Assembly: GCA_054601695.1 (NCBI GenBank)
Contig: BAAHQB010000201.1
Coordinates: 186,001-250,000 of the forward strand
Source of the DNA: Amorphochlora amoebiformis
Taxonomy: Eukaryota > Cercozoa > Chlorarachniophyceae
Length of the DNA: 64,000 nt
Direction: 5' to 3'
A program made the position numbers and the translations under genes. Positions 1 through 35,921 of the stretch are shown here, in pieces (positions within the stretch are counted from its first letter, which is position 1; each line of letters opens with the position of its first letter). The notes beneath the pieces were generated by a model. It ran no database searches. It saw only the letters and a program-made list of their open reading frames with translations, and was not told the origin of the DNA.

Positions 1-30
1 TTTCGGCTGAGATGTACGCATTCCTCCTGA

Positions 31-156
31 CCCCTAACCCTAACCCTAACCCTAACCTTAACCCTAACCCTAACCCTAACCCTAACCCTAACCCTAACCC
101 TAACCCTAACCCTAACCCTAACCCTAACCCTAACCCTAACCCTAACCCTAACCCTA
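31..156 (+). repeat. Interstitial telomere-type (CCCTAA)n tract
   Basis: About 20 near-perfect CCCTAA units lie just before the acceptor of exon 171-242. The tract is internal and not a chromosome end, because unrelated sequence precedes it and genes follow. It also supplies many CTAAC branch-point-like motifs. Confidence 0.9.
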
Positions 157-170
157 AGCTTTAATCTCAG

Positions 171-11641
<11,471 letters not shown>

Positions 11642-11755
11642 TGCAATTGTATGCATATATCTATATATATCATATATATGTATATATATATATATTTTAT
11701 ATATGTACATATTATACGTATATATAGTTATATATATAATATATATACATATATG

Positions 11756-11789
<34 letters not shown>

Positions 11790-12305
11790 TATTTACATAT
11801 CAAGCCTTTACATTGATTTTCATACACATACGCATGTACATATACATTTATGTACGCACATACATATAAACAAGACATACGCACATATACACATCCAAAT
11901 TATCTACATACACACAAGACATATGCACATGTACACATACAAGTTATCTACATATACACAAGACATATGCACATATACACATACAAGTTATCTACATATA
12001 CACAAGACATATGCACATATACACATACAAGTTATCTACATATACACAAGACATATGCACATATACACATAGAAGTTATCTAGATATACACAAGACATAT
12101 GCACATATACACATAGAAGTTATCTAGATATACACAAGACATATGCACATATACACATAGAAGTTATCTACATATACACAAGACATATGCACATATACAC
12201 ATAGAAGTTATCTATATATGCACAAGACATAGGCATATACACCCATACAAATTATCTACATATACACAAGACATAAAGCTTGAATTCGTATATAAGCGTG
12301 CATAT

Positions 12306-12350
<45 letters not shown>

Positions 12351-12439
12351 CATACATACATGCAATATACATATCCTGCACATATGAACACATATGCACA
12401 TACATGTATACAGACATATATATATATATATATGTATAT

Positions 12440-12487
<48 letters not shown>

Positions 12488-12522
12488 TATACATAGACAT
12501 TTAGACGTGAAGTTTATATATA

Positions 12523-12562
<40 letters not shown>

Positions 12563-12570
12563 TTATATAT
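11642..12570. other. Intergenic stretch between genes B and C
   Basis: (TA)n, then the 44-bp minisatellite at 11871-12275, then (TA)n up to the proposed start codon of gene C. No supportable exon was seen. Confidence 0.6.
11871..12275 (+). repeat. 44-bp minisatellite, about nine copies
   Basis: Unit 'cacaagacatatgcacatatacacata(c/g)aagttatctacatata', well conserved. Confidence 0.9.
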
Positions 12571-13111
12571 ATGCGTATGCGTAGAGGGAAATCTCCTAGG
12601 AAACTTAAGGCCAGACACGTGCGGACTCCGAAGGAATCCCAGAAGCTAGCCAATATTACGGAATCCAGCCTGAATACTTCGGTTATTTTCATCGATTCTT
12701 ATCTATATCAGATATATGTATGTAGTTGTATATCCTCTATTTAATTTTGATTTGTATCAATGTATGTGGTATTTGTAGTAAGATATGTTGTATATGTATA
12801 CATGTGTATATATATATTATATATATATATATATTTTATATATATATATATATTTTATATATATATATATATATTATATATATATGTATATATATATATA
12901 TATATATTATGTATATGTAATACACACATATACATAAACACATACACACATATAGATTGATACATATGTATTATACATAACATGCTTATATGTGTATATT
13001 ACACATACATGTATACACGTATATAATTATATATACAATATACATATACATATATATATATATTATACATATATATATATATATATATATAATATATGTA
13101 TATATATATAT

Positions 13112-13147
<36 letters not shown>

Positions 13148-14718
13148 TCATATTTTTGTTTTTAACCAGACGACAGAAGCAGATAGGAAGCACCACACAA
13201 CGGATGTATATTATACAGATATACCACACTATATATATGTAAACAGATGTATATTATACAGATATACCACAATATAGATATGTAAACAGATGTATATTAT
13301 ACAGATATACCACAATATATATGTAAACAGATGTATATTATACAAATATACCACAATATATATGTAAACAGATGTATATTATACAGATATACACAATATA
13401 TATATGTAAACAGATGTATATTATACAGATATACCACAATATATATATGTAAACAGATGTATATTATACAGATATACCACAATATATATATGTAAACAGA
13501 TGTATATTATACAGATATACCACAATATATACATGTAAACAGATGTATATTATACATATATACCACACTATATATGTAAACAGATGTATATTATACATGT
13601 ATACCACACTATATATATGTAAACAGATGTATATTATACAGATATACCACAATATATATGTAAACAGATGTATATTATACAGATATACCACAATATGTAT
13701 ATGTAAACAGATGTATATTATACAGATATACCATAATATATATATGTAAACAGATGTATATTATACAGATATACCACACTATATAAGTAAACAGATGTAT
13801 ATTATACATATAGACCACAATATATATGTAAACAGATGTATATTACACAGATATACCACAAAATATATGTTAACAGATGTATATTATACAGATATACCAC
13901 AATATATATGTAAACAGATGTATATTATACAGATATACCACAATATATATGTAAACAGATGTATATTATACAGATATACTACAATGTATGTGTAAACAGA
14001 TGTATATTATACATATAGACCACAATATATATGTAAACAGATGTATATTATACAGATATACCACAAAATATATGTAAACAGATGTATATTATACAGATAT
14101 ACCACAATATATATGTAAACAGATGTATATTATACAGATATACCACAATTTATGTGTAAACAGATGTATATTATACAGATATACCACAATATATATGTAA
14201 ACAGATGTATATTATACAGATATACCACAATATATATATATGTAAACAGATGTATATTATACAGATATACCACAATATATATGTAAACAGATGTATATTA
14301 TACAGATATACCACAATATATATATATGTAAACAGATGTATATTATACAGATATACCACAATATATATGTAAACAGATGTATATTATACAGATATACCAC
14401 AATATATATGTAAACAGATGTATATTATACAGATATACTACAATATATATGTAAACAGATGTATATTATACATATATACCACACCATATATGTAAACAGG
14501 TGTATGTATATAGCTGTGACACAATATATGTAAATAGATGTATGTATACAGATATACCACAATATATGTAAACAGATGTGTGTATACAGTTGTATCACAA
14601 TACATGTAAACAGATGTATGTATAATATTGTATCACAATATTAGTAGATAGATGTATGTGTACAGATACATCACACATGGGAGAGCACAACAAAACGAAT
14701 GTATGTATACGGATGTAT

Positions 14719-14752
<34 letters not shown>

Positions 14753-14756
14753 CATC

Positions 14757-14798
<42 letters not shown>

Positions 14799-14861
14799 TA
14801 AATACATACATACATCTACACACGTGTGTATATACATGTAATGAATATATATATATATATT

Positions 14862-14894
<33 letters not shown>

Positions 14895-15042
14895 ATATGT
14901 ATACATAGATATGTAAATATATATGCATATATATGTGTAATATACTTATACGTGTATATATATACATATATATATATACACATATACATATATATATACA
15001 TATAATGTGTATTTATTAGCATGCATACATGCATAATACATC

Positions 15043-15089
<47 letters not shown>

Positions 15090-15231
15090 ACATATACATA
15101 TATATGTGCATATAGATATCAATCTTGTATATCTATGTTATGCTAAGGCTCTCTACGCGAAGCCTGTGCGAAAAGCATATATATATCTATATATGAACAC
15201 ACACGCACACACACACATATATATATATATA

Positions 15232-15282
<51 letters not shown>

Positions 15283-16380
15283 TACATATATTAAATATAT
15301 ATATATGTATATATGTATATATATATATATATCATACATATATACCCATGTTATGCTAAGGCTCTCTACGCGAAGCCTGTTCAAATAGCAGTTTCAGATT
15401 CTGATTTAGATACCCCGCAAACCACGATCCAACGGTACCAGCTATCAATGAATCTCTACTCTCTTTTCTTTCCTTTTTTTTTCTGGTTTATTTTTTTCTT
15501 TTTTTCTCTCTTTCTTTCTTCTCTCTTTCTTTGATTTCCTTTGCACTTTTCTCTATTTCCTCTCTACTCTCTTTTCTTTTCTTTTTTTTTTCTGTTTTTT
15601 TTTTTTTCTTTTTTCTCTCTTTCTCTCTTTCTTTGTTTTCCTTGCACTTTTCTCTATTTCCTCTCTACTCTCTTTTCTTTCCTTTTTTTTTCTGGTTTAT
15701 TTTTTTCTTTTTTTCTCTCTTTCTTTCTTCTCTCTTTCTTTGATTTCCTTTGCACTTTTCTCTATTTCCTCTCTACTCTCTTTTCTTTCCTTTTTTTTTC
15801 TGTTTTTTTTTTTTTCTTTATTCTCTCTTTCTCTCTTTCTTTGTTTTCCTTGCACTTTTCTCTATTTCCTCTCTACTCTCTTTTCTTTCCTTTTTTTTTC
15901 CTGTTTCTTTTTTTTTCTTTTTTCTCTCTTTCTTTCTTCTCTCTTTCTTTGTTTTCCTTGCACTTTTCTCTATTTCCTATCTTTTTTTATTCTCCCGTCT
16001 TTATCTGTTTTTGTTGCTCTCTTTTCTCTTTTTATTTTTTCTTTTTCATCTTCATTTTTCAATTTCTCTCCTATTTTTTTCTTCTCTCCTTTTTCCTTGC
16101 TCGTTTCTCTCTTTTTTTTTTTCTTTTTGTCATTTCTCTTTGTTTTGCATCTTTCTTTTTCCTTGCTTGTTTCTCTCTTTTTTTTTTTCTTTTTTTCATT
16201 TCTCTTTCTTTGTTTTGCATCTCTCTTTTTTCCTTGCTCGTTTCTCTCTTTTTTTTTTCTTTTTGTCATTTCTCTTTCTTTGTTTTGCATCTTTTCTCTA
16301 TTTTCTCTGTTTTTCTCACTCTAATCTTCTTCTCACAATATCTCCTGTAGTTTCTTTACTTGCTTACCTGTAAGTACTTG

Positions 16381-16459
<79 letters not shown>

Positions 16460-16474
16460 TATGTGATTGTATAC

Positions 16475-16509
<35 letters not shown>

Positions 16510-16587
16510 CTTCTCACAATATCTCCTCTAGTTTCTGTACTTGCTCACTTGTGTGTAAGTACTTGAAATATATACATCTATATACAT

Positions 16588-16619
<32 letters not shown>

Positions 16620-16676
16620 ATATATATATTTGCGTAAATGTATACTATGTATCTATATATATATATATTTTATATA

Positions 16677-16709
<33 letters not shown>

Positions 16710-17400
16710 GAATATAAATATATACACACACAGTTAATATTTATTTACATACATAAACACACATGCATGTATATTCATATTCATATTCACACTCATAAGT
16801 AGGGTCTAAATATCCTGATCTAAATGTGTTCGCAATTAGGCTTGCAGCTGCAGCTCCGCCGCGAAACAATGGACGCTCGCTAACAGGAATGGGGGTAAGC
16901 TACATCTATATATCTATCTATCTATCTATCTATCTATCATGTATCTATGTATCTATCTATCTAACTATGATATATGTATATATATATACATATATAATAT
17001 ATGTATATATATATATATGTATTTATATATAGATATACGTGCATGTTACCCTTAGAGGGGGTCATCAAAGTACCCGCAATATTTAATTATTCGCTAACAG
17101 TAGTATATATATTCTATCTATTATGTATCCATCTAGATATATATGTATGTGTATATCTAGATATCCTTTATCTAGTTATCTTAGGGAGATCTATCTATCT
17201 ATCTATCCATTTACATACGTATATATATTTGTATGTGTTCATTTTCGTATTATTAATCTGTGAGTTTATCGTATACATCCAACCGTCTCTATTTAGGTTT
17301 TTTTGCCAAATTGTGTCCATTTATGTACTATTTCTGCATCTGCGCATTCATAGATGTCTATCGCATTTTTTTCGGTTTCATCTATCGATCTGTGAATTGA

Positions 17401-17449
<49 letters not shown>

Positions 17450-18012
17450 CTATTTTAGTCTGAAATTGTAAGTATATCTTTTTTTTTTTTTATCTATTTT
17501 TAGACTTTGAAACTGTAAATCTATCTTTTTTTTCTTTATCTATTTTTAGACTCTGAAACTGTAAATCTATCTTTTTCTATCTACTTTAGATTTTGAAACC
17601 GTAAACCTATTTTTAGACTCAGAAACTGTAAATATATCTCGTTTATCTATTTTTAGACTCTGAAACTGTAGATGTATCTCGTTTATCTATTTTAAGACTC
17701 TGAAACTGTAAATCTATCTTTTTTTTTTTAATCTATTTTTTAGACCCTGAAACTGTAAATACATCTCATTTAGCTATTTTCAGACTCTGAAACTATAGAT
17801 GTATCTCGTTTATCTATTTTTAGACTCTCTTTTTCTGTACATGTATGTCCATATCCGACTACTCATTTACCTTTTCGGCTTATTGACCTCCCTCATTGTA
17901 ATCGTGAACGAAACCCGTAGGGATCTGTAGCGGTTTTGCATAATCCCAACATTCGGTTTCCTCACCGGTTGTACGGTGAGACCACGTAAACATGTTTTGC
18001 ATATATACGAAT

Positions 18013-18060
<48 letters not shown>

Positions 18061-18844
18061 ATTGAATTTATATATACACACATATATATATATATATATA
18101 TGTTTATATATATATATATTATACATATAATATAATATATATATATATATAATATATATCAATATTATATAATATTATATATATATATATACAATACATA
18201 CATATATATATATATATGTATACTAACACACACACATATATATATATATATATATTTATATATCTATATATTCAATCCAACCACACCACAACACAGCCCT
18301 AACCATAGCTATCTTTCCCCAAACTCTAATCCAACAAACCCTTAACCCTAACCTGACCCTAATGGTTTAATACCCTTAACCCTAACCTGACCCTAATGGT
18401 TTAATCCCATATACCAATCCTCCTAACCCTAACTCCAATATGTCTCAAAACCTAACCCTACCATTACTAAACCCTAACCCTATCCCTAACCCTAACCCCT
18501 TAGTTCTAACCCTAACCCTAATCTCAGATCTTACCCTAACTCTAATCGCAGCCTTCATCCTTACCCTAACCCTAACTCTAACCTAATCATAGCCCTGACC
18601 CTAATCATAGATCCAACCCTAACCCTAAACCCTAATCTTGGCCTAGCTAACCCTGATCCTAACCCTAACCCTAACCCTAACCCTAACCCTAACCCTAACC
18701 CTAACCCTAATCTTGGGCAATGTTAGGATGTTTTAACCTTCAATTAAAAACGATTAAGCTAAATCAGACTGTGGATACTCTTATGACAAAGGTATGTGTC
18801 AATATGTATATATGTATGTATATATGTATGCCTATAATGTGTAC

Positions 18845-18877
<33 letters not shown>

Positions 18878-18940
18878 CATATATAAAGTGTCCAATATTT
18901 TATAATAGATTGCTCTAAGGCGTATATGCGGCGTCTCGTT

Positions 18941-19017
<77 letters not shown>

Positions 19018-19085
19018 CTATATATGTACATATATTGTGCAACTACGTAGACAATATTTCTTTCATATATATAGAAATGTATATG

Positions 19086-19154
<69 letters not shown>

Positions 19155-19165
19155 GTGTATATGTG

Positions 19166-19197
<32 letters not shown>

Positions 19198-19368
19198 AAT
19201 ATATACATACATAAATATATTAATGTATGTATATATATGTGTTTATATATGTATGTATATGTGTATATGTATATATATGTATATGTATATATATATATAT
19301 GTATATGTATATATATATAGATAGATATATTCATATATATGTAAATGAATGTACATGTACGCAAACGG

Positions 19369-19405
<37 letters not shown>

Positions 19406-19763
19406 ATATATTTGAAATTATACGTATGTACATATCAGGTGTCCAATTTTTCTACAAAGGATTGTTCTGAGTTGTATATGCGGTGTCTATTTCGCCTAAA
19501 AACCCTCAAAGTCGCACTATCCAAAGGCCTTATTACCGCTAAGGTGGTCTAGTAAATACATATATGTATGTATATATATATACATATATGTATAATATAT
19601 ATAATACACTATTTGTGTTCACTCACATACAATGTTATGTATATATATATATAAATGGATATGTATGTATGTTATAATATATAAAAAAATGTGTAAAATA
19701 AACTTAAAATAGAAGTACGTTTCTAAGCCTGCAAATTGGCCAATCCCAAGGCATAATTACTAA
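12571..19763 (+). CDS. Gene C: complete ten-exon model, 217 aa, unknown function
   Basis: Exons 12571-12681 (ATG), 13170-13205, 15361-15434, 16532-16554, 16803-16894, 17058-17099, 17921-17975, 18727-18791, 19439-19543, 19713-19763 (TAA). They total 218 codons and all phases fit. The N-terminus is very basic ([16 protein letters not shown]) and Ser/Thr-rich. The middle has '[20 protein letters not shown]'. Later exons have amphipathic pieces such as '[20 protein letters not shown]'. The 23-nt exon 16532-16554 was chosen over its near-copy at 16351-16369 because only the former preserves frame. The last exon could instead be absent, since exon 19439-19543 reads on to TAG at 19550. Exon 12571-12681 is also open on the minus strand, but splice sites and phase favour plus. 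Introns contain the largest minisatellites of the window. No family is recognised. Confidence 0.65.
13205..14660 (+). repeat. Array of about 35 donor-containing units, gene C intron
   Basis: Unit of 35-40 bp: 'gatgtatattatacagatataccacaatatatatgtaaaca'. The first unit begins with the last base pairs of exon 13170-13205 (GGAT) and its donor (gtatat), so nearly every unit repeats a GAT/gtatat donor. Copies decay towards 14500-14660. Confidence 0.9.
15135..15385 (+). repeat. Duplicated acceptor and 5' end of exon 15361-15434
   Basis: 'atgttatgctaag GCTCTCTACGCGAAGCCTGT' occurs at about 15136-15168 (truncated by TA repeat) and again at 15347-15380, where the exon continues to a donor. Confidence 0.85.
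15445..16335 (+). repeat. Poly-pyrimidine minisatellite in gene C intron
   Basis: About four copies of a 105-bp T/C-only unit (ending 'tgcacttttctctatttcctctctactctc'), then about four copies of a 70-bp unit with 'ttccttgctcgtttctctc'. The block sits directly before the acceptor at 16350 and acts as an enormous polypyrimidine tract. ORFs rich in F, L and S here are repeat translations. Confidence 0.9.
16337..16566 (+). repeat. Duplicated whole micro-exon with acceptor and donor
   Basis: 'cttctcacaatatctcct.tag' followed by TTTCT.TACTTGCT.AC.T and gtaagtacttg occurs at 16328-16380 and 16508-16565. The copies have 19 and 23 coding bases. Only the second keeps the frame of gene C. Confidence 0.85.
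17455..17835 (+). repeat. About 50-bp tandem repeat, 8 copies
   Basis: Unit 'tttttagactctgaaactgtaaatctatctttttttttctatct', with variable T-runs. It lies in the gene C intron between 17099 and 17921. Confidence 0.85.
18866..19505 (+). repeat. Diverged copy of acceptor and 5' half of exon 19439-19543
   Basis: 'gtgtccaata.tt...agattg.tctaaggcgtatatgcggcgtct' at 18870-18940 matches the first 60 or so bases of the real exon at 19439, and is cut off by (TA)n. Confidence 0.75.
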
Positions 19764-19962
19764 ACAATATATATATGTATATACGCATTTAAATATATAT
19801 ATATATATTTTACATGTATATATATATACTTGAATGCAAATAGATCTAAAAATAAGTGTATACACATATATAAATATTTCTCTAAATATTTACATATTTA
19901 CATACATAGATTTATATATAAATACATATATATGATATGTACAAACACAATATATATATATG

Positions 19963-19996
<34 letters not shown>

Positions 19997-20021
19997 ACAT
20001 ATATAACCCCTGCAAACTCAG
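19764..20021. other. Short spacer between genes C and D
   Basis: (TA)n-rich with small patches. No exon could be supported. Confidence 0.5.
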
Positions 20022-20137
20022 CCACCTCTAATAATAATCCTTGTCGAACGCTGATATACGTATAATATCCTATATCTATCCATATACATATATACATATA
20101 TAGATATATACATCTATACACATACATATATATATAC

Positions 20138-20168
<31 letters not shown>

Positions 20169-21326
20169 ATACACATATACACTTGAAAACCCAATTTTGA
20201 AATACAGTCAGAAGGAGCGTTCCCCACAGTGAAAGAACTTATAGCGCTGGACCGAAAATTCGGAGAAGAGGTCACTTAAACCAGAATCAACAATTTTACC
20301 CAAAATCCGACAGAGTCCGTGCATGCGTAGCATACAGCAAATCGATCGAGTGGTTTTTACGTATATGTATACTCTGTATATATTCTGTCGTGTATGTATA
20401 GCTATAGCCGGTAGCATACTTGTATATATATATATATATTATATATGTATATACATATATATATGTATATTGTATGTGTGTATATTACATGTGCATATTA
20501 CACATATATATATATATATATACCCTTATCATATTCCCTAACTCTAACCCTAACCCTCATCTCTAACCCGAATTATTTCCCGACTATGAGCTAATCGAAA
20601 CCAAGAAATCTAACCTAATCCAAACCCTAACCCTAACCCTAACCCTAAACCCTCTCTAGCATATCGATCCTAATTCAAACCTAACCCTAACCCTAACCCT
20701 AACCCTAACCCTAACCGTAACCCTAACCCTAAACAGGTGTTAGATGATGACATAGGGTTAGCGTCATCAGATATGAAGGTTTTTCACTACCTTCTAACCC
20801 TAATCCCTACCGTAATAAGAAAACCCTGCCCGAACCGAACCTTAAACCTAGCTCTAACCCCAGCTCTAACCCCTAGCTCTAACCCTAGCTCTAACCCTAG
20901 CTCTAACCCTCGCTCTAACCCTAGCTCTAACCCTAGCTCTAACCCTAGCTCTAACCCTAGCTCTAACCCTAGCTCTAACCCTAGCTCTAACCCTAACCCT
21001 AGCTCTAACCCTAGCTCTAACCCTAGCTCTAACCCTAGCTCTAACCCTAGGCTAACCCTAGCTAACCCACCCTCCCATAATCCTAACCCTAATCAAAATC
21101 GAAATTAGATAAGGTCTCCGCACGATATAATTTTGCGAAAGGTTAAAGAATAGGGTTAGGGTTAGGATTTAGGGTTAGGGTCACGGTTAGGGTTAGGTTT
21201 AGGGTTAGGGTTAGGATTTAGGTTAGGGTTAGGGTTAGGGTTAGGGTTACGGTAGGCTTTGAGTTAGAGCTTGGATTAGGGTGGTTATATTTGTATAGGT
21301 AAAAGCTATGTATATTCTATGCATGC

Positions 21327-21369
<43 letters not shown>

Positions 21370-21592
21370 TATAATATATGTATATATATATATGTATTTA
21401 AATATAAATATATATACATACAGCAATACCAATGAAATTACCAAAAAAAATAATAATAATATTCATAACAGTATTTCTGATTCATGTAAACATAATGCTA
21501 CATGTATATAATAATTAGCTATACATGTATATTCAGCTCCAAACGCGCGACCGTTACACAAAAATGGCCGGAAAACAAAACATGACTCGTAA
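20022..21592 (+). CDS. Gene D: seven-exon fragment with C-terminal stop, unknown function
   Basis: Exons 20022-20059, 20208-20270, 20737-20778, 21109-21141, 21270-21298, 21424-21503, 21537-21592 (TAA). Phases agree at every junction (113 codons). Exon 20208-20270 encodes a helix-like [18 protein letters not shown]. Exon 20737-20778 encodes an acidic [14 protein letters not shown]. The last two exons are Asn-, Lys- and Ser-rich, low-complexity but not repeat-derived. The island 20208-20360 is ambiguous: a second plus frame stays open to a donor at 20361 ([16 protein letters not shown]), and the minus strand is open as well. I chose the 63-nt reading because it alone fits exon 20737. The 5' end is open. 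No family is recognised. Confidence 0.5.
20850..21060 (+). repeat. 12-mer repeat CCCTAGCTCTAA
   Basis: About 16 copies of a telomere-hexamer derivative in a gene D intron. Translated as (NPSS)n, it gives a spurious ORF. Confidence 0.9.
21150..21250 (+). repeat. (TTAGGG)n block in gene D intron
   Basis: G-rich strand in sense orientation, directly after the donor of exon 21109-21141. Confidence 0.8.
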
Positions 21593-21764
21593 AATTCCCT
21601 TATTAAAACCCGTTATTAGAACGCATATGTATACATATAAATCCATACATATATAAATATATGTATATATATAAATATGTGTGTATGTATAAATAAATAT
21701 CTGCATATGTATATGTGTAGACATGTATAGTATATATGTGTATACATATATTACATACATATAT

Positions 21765-21810
<46 letters not shown>

Positions 21811-22016
21811 TGCATATTTGTATAAAAACATAGCAGTATATTGCATGCATCTACATATATATATGTTTATGTATAAATATGTTTATAATATATATTATAC
21901 ATATATAATGTACGTATATGCATTTGTATGTGTGTATACGTATATGTCATATTATCTAATATGTACATATACGTATGTATATCTTTATATATACATATGT
22001 ATAATTATATATATAC

Positions 22017-22047
<31 letters not shown>

Positions 22048-22061
22048 AAATATATATGTAG

Positions 22062-22100
<39 letters not shown>

Positions 22101-22138
22101 ATATATATATATATATAATATATATATATATATATAGA

Positions 22139-22170
<32 letters not shown>

Positions 22171-22224
22171 AGTCTGTTTTTAACCGCAGGTTTAAGACAG
22201 CTATTATTCGACCAGGAGGTCATT

Positions 22225-22292
<68 letters not shown>

Positions 22293-22360
22293 TGCATAGT
22301 ATATATATACATATGTATATATGCATACATACAAATGTATACAACTAAATATATTTAAAC

Positions 22361-22398
<38 letters not shown>

Positions 22399-22509
22399 AT
22401 ATATATATATGTATGTGTATATATGTATAAATATAAATATGTTTATAACGTGTATCTAAATTTCTATGTTTTTTGTTACATATAACATATATGTATGTGT
22501 ATATATGTG

Positions 22510-22575
<66 letters not shown>

Positions 22576-23473
22576 CGTATGTATACATATATATATATAT
22601 ATATGCACATATATATATATATATGTATGTAGATTTAATATATATACTATATATAATATATATATATTTATATGTGTATATGTCTATATGTGTATATAAA
22701 AAGATATATATATTGTATACATGTACTTAGAGTGGATCGAACCGTGATTCACCCGGACTATACAGGTATACATATATATATATATATATATGTATTAATG
22801 TGTAATATATGTATATATTCGCATAATCTTTCATAGTTATTGTGTATATGTTGCAACAGCATACATACACATACATATATATATATATATAATATTAAAA
22901 ATACCTAATAATAACCCCCTCATCTCTCATATTTTTTAACACCAATCCAACATAAACAAACTATTACCCTAAGACCTAACCCTAACCCTAACCCTAACCC
23001 TAACCCTAACCCTAACCCTAACCCTAACCCTAACCTAACCCAAACCCCAGCGCTGTCACTCCCGACCTCCAAAAGTCTCGACCATGGAGAAACACAGTCA
23101 ATCAACCTAAACCTAACCCTAACCCTAACCCTAACCCCAACCTTAGCCCTATCCTAACTCCAAAACGCAACCCTAACCCTTATCCTAACCCTAGCCTAAC
23201 CTCGAACGAAACCCGAACCCTAGTGAACCCTAACCCTAAACCTAACGCTAGCTTTAATCTTGAAGCTCCCCTAATCGAAAGTGTAACCCTAATGGTAGCC
23301 TGAGAGGTTACGAGATGCACTCGTTGACGTAACGGAAATGAGTGTGGCGTTATTAAGGCTATTTTCCAGGTTTTAACATTATTCGTATATACATATGTAT
23401 ATACACGTGTATTGGACGTATATATACATATATATTTTTATAGATATGTGTTTGTAGGTATAGTTGTTTAATA

Positions 23474-23507
<34 letters not shown>

Positions 23508-23546
23508 GTGTGTTTATATATATACATATATATGTATATGTATATG

Positions 23547-23584
<38 letters not shown>

Positions 23585-23965
23585 TAAAATACACAATAAG
23601 CTATATCCAAGCTAGAAATCCACTTGTATTGCCGTACATACACCAGTAACACACACACATACATATACACCCACATACATATTCATAAATCCATACATAC
23701 ATATACACCCACATACATATTCATAAATCCATACATACATGTACACCTACATACATATTCATAAATCCATACATACATATACACCCACATACATATTCAT
23801 AAATCCATACATACATATACACCCACATACATGTTCATAAATCTATACGTACGTATACACCCACATACATATTCATAAATCCATACATACATATACACCC
23901 ACATACATATTCATAAATCCATACATACATATACACCCACATACATATTCATAAATACATTCCAG
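21593..23965 (+). other. Stretch between D and E with orphan exon-like islands
   Basis: Mostly (TA)n and hexamer (22977-23035). Two islands look like plus exons: 22190-22218, after 'tttttaaccgcag', with LRQLLFDQE (phase 2 to 0), and 22731-22765, with VDRTVIHPDYT between 'cttag' and 'gtatac'. The latter resembles the strand before the catalytic Asp of trypsin-like proteases, but it is far too short to call. A 23305-23330 island (LRDALVD) is weaker. I could not chain these to gene E in frame. Confidence 0.35.
23640..23957 (+). repeat. About 40-bp minisatellite, eight copies
   Basis: Unit 'catacatacatatacacccacatacatattcataaatc'. It ends eight bases before the acceptor of exon 23966-24031. Confidence 0.9.
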
Positions 23966-23984
23966 ACTCTACCCCCCTGTTATC

Positions 23985-34725
<10,741 letters not shown>

Positions 34726-35578
34726 ATGTCTCTAGGGTGCCGCTAGAAGGCCGTGAAAACCCATCTAAAGGATCCAGCAGGTGCCTAGCTAGTAGACACA
34801 TGTATATTTACAGATTAGCTAGAATTCTCATGCGAGTCTACTCTAGTTCTAATGTAGTCTAGCCTAGTAGCCAGTAAGATCGCGACTGAAGTTATACTGG
34901 ATTTAAGTATTAAAGGATCAAGATAGTTACGGTAAGACAATTAATTAAGTATAACACGTACTAGCCGTATATATATATCTAGTATATCCACTTCTAGACC
35001 ACCAGATCCAGCCTATGACATGTGCCTAACGTGTACTCAGTCTAGTCTAGTAGTTAGACTAGTAGAGCTGAGCAGTTCAGCTTGTTAGACGGGTTTGAAT
35101 CAGTATCTATGTCTAGGTGTAGAGTCTGGATTTTCTAGGAGACCATTAATTTGTTCGTCGGATATGCATATCACATATTGTGCAAACGAGAGAACCGATA
35201 TAAGATATCTGAAATCATTTCTCGATAAAAACATTTCAGCTTTAACCAGCCTAGAGACTCTATTCTAGTATTTGTAGACATAAGTTACAAGCTTTTTTGT
35301 GGTTCTAGGGCTCTAGGTAAAGCCTAGAATTAGAATCTGGATATGTAAATCACCAGTACTAGACAGCTAATTAATGGACGACTCGGGAAAGATATGGTCG
35401 AGATCCGGTACGTGTAGCCTCATATGATCAAGATCGAGGAGATGTTGTCAATGACCCTTCATAATCCTTTCGATTCGGCTGAGCCTCTCCTCGCTTTGGT
35501 CTCTCATTCGGAAATTCTTATCCCACCTGATGTATTCAGATAGTTATCAGATCAAAAGTAGTATGAAAACAGATATTT

Positions 35579-35617
<39 letters not shown>

Positions 35618-35652
35618 TAAATTCAAATGTACATGTATATAATAAATACACA

Positions 35653-35700
<48 letters not shown>

Positions 35701-35787
35701 ATATGCGAATATCCAGAAAATTATATGTAATATATATATATATATATATACATATATTGTATATATTACATATATAAATATATATAT

Positions 35788-35839
<52 letters not shown>

Positions 35840-35877
35840 CATATCCACATATATATACACACACATATAAATATATG

Positions 35878-35921
<44 letters not shown>

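Noticed and set aside
31-156. True chromosome end
   Set aside because: Unique sequence lies outside the tract, many similar tracts occur throughout, and coding exons flank them on both sides.
13205-14660. CRISPR-like array of regularly spaced repeats
   Set aside because: Units are contiguous tandem repeats with near-identical content, so there are no unique spacers. The context is eukaryotic intron.
15531-16350. 269-aa F/L/S-rich ORF as a membrane protein
   Set aside because: It is the translation of a T/C minisatellite with no sequence beyond the repeat unit. It sits directly upstream of an acceptor.
22731-22765. Trypsin-like protease gene
   Set aside because: Only eleven residues (VDRTVIHPDYT) match the idea, with no His or Ser motif nearby in phase.
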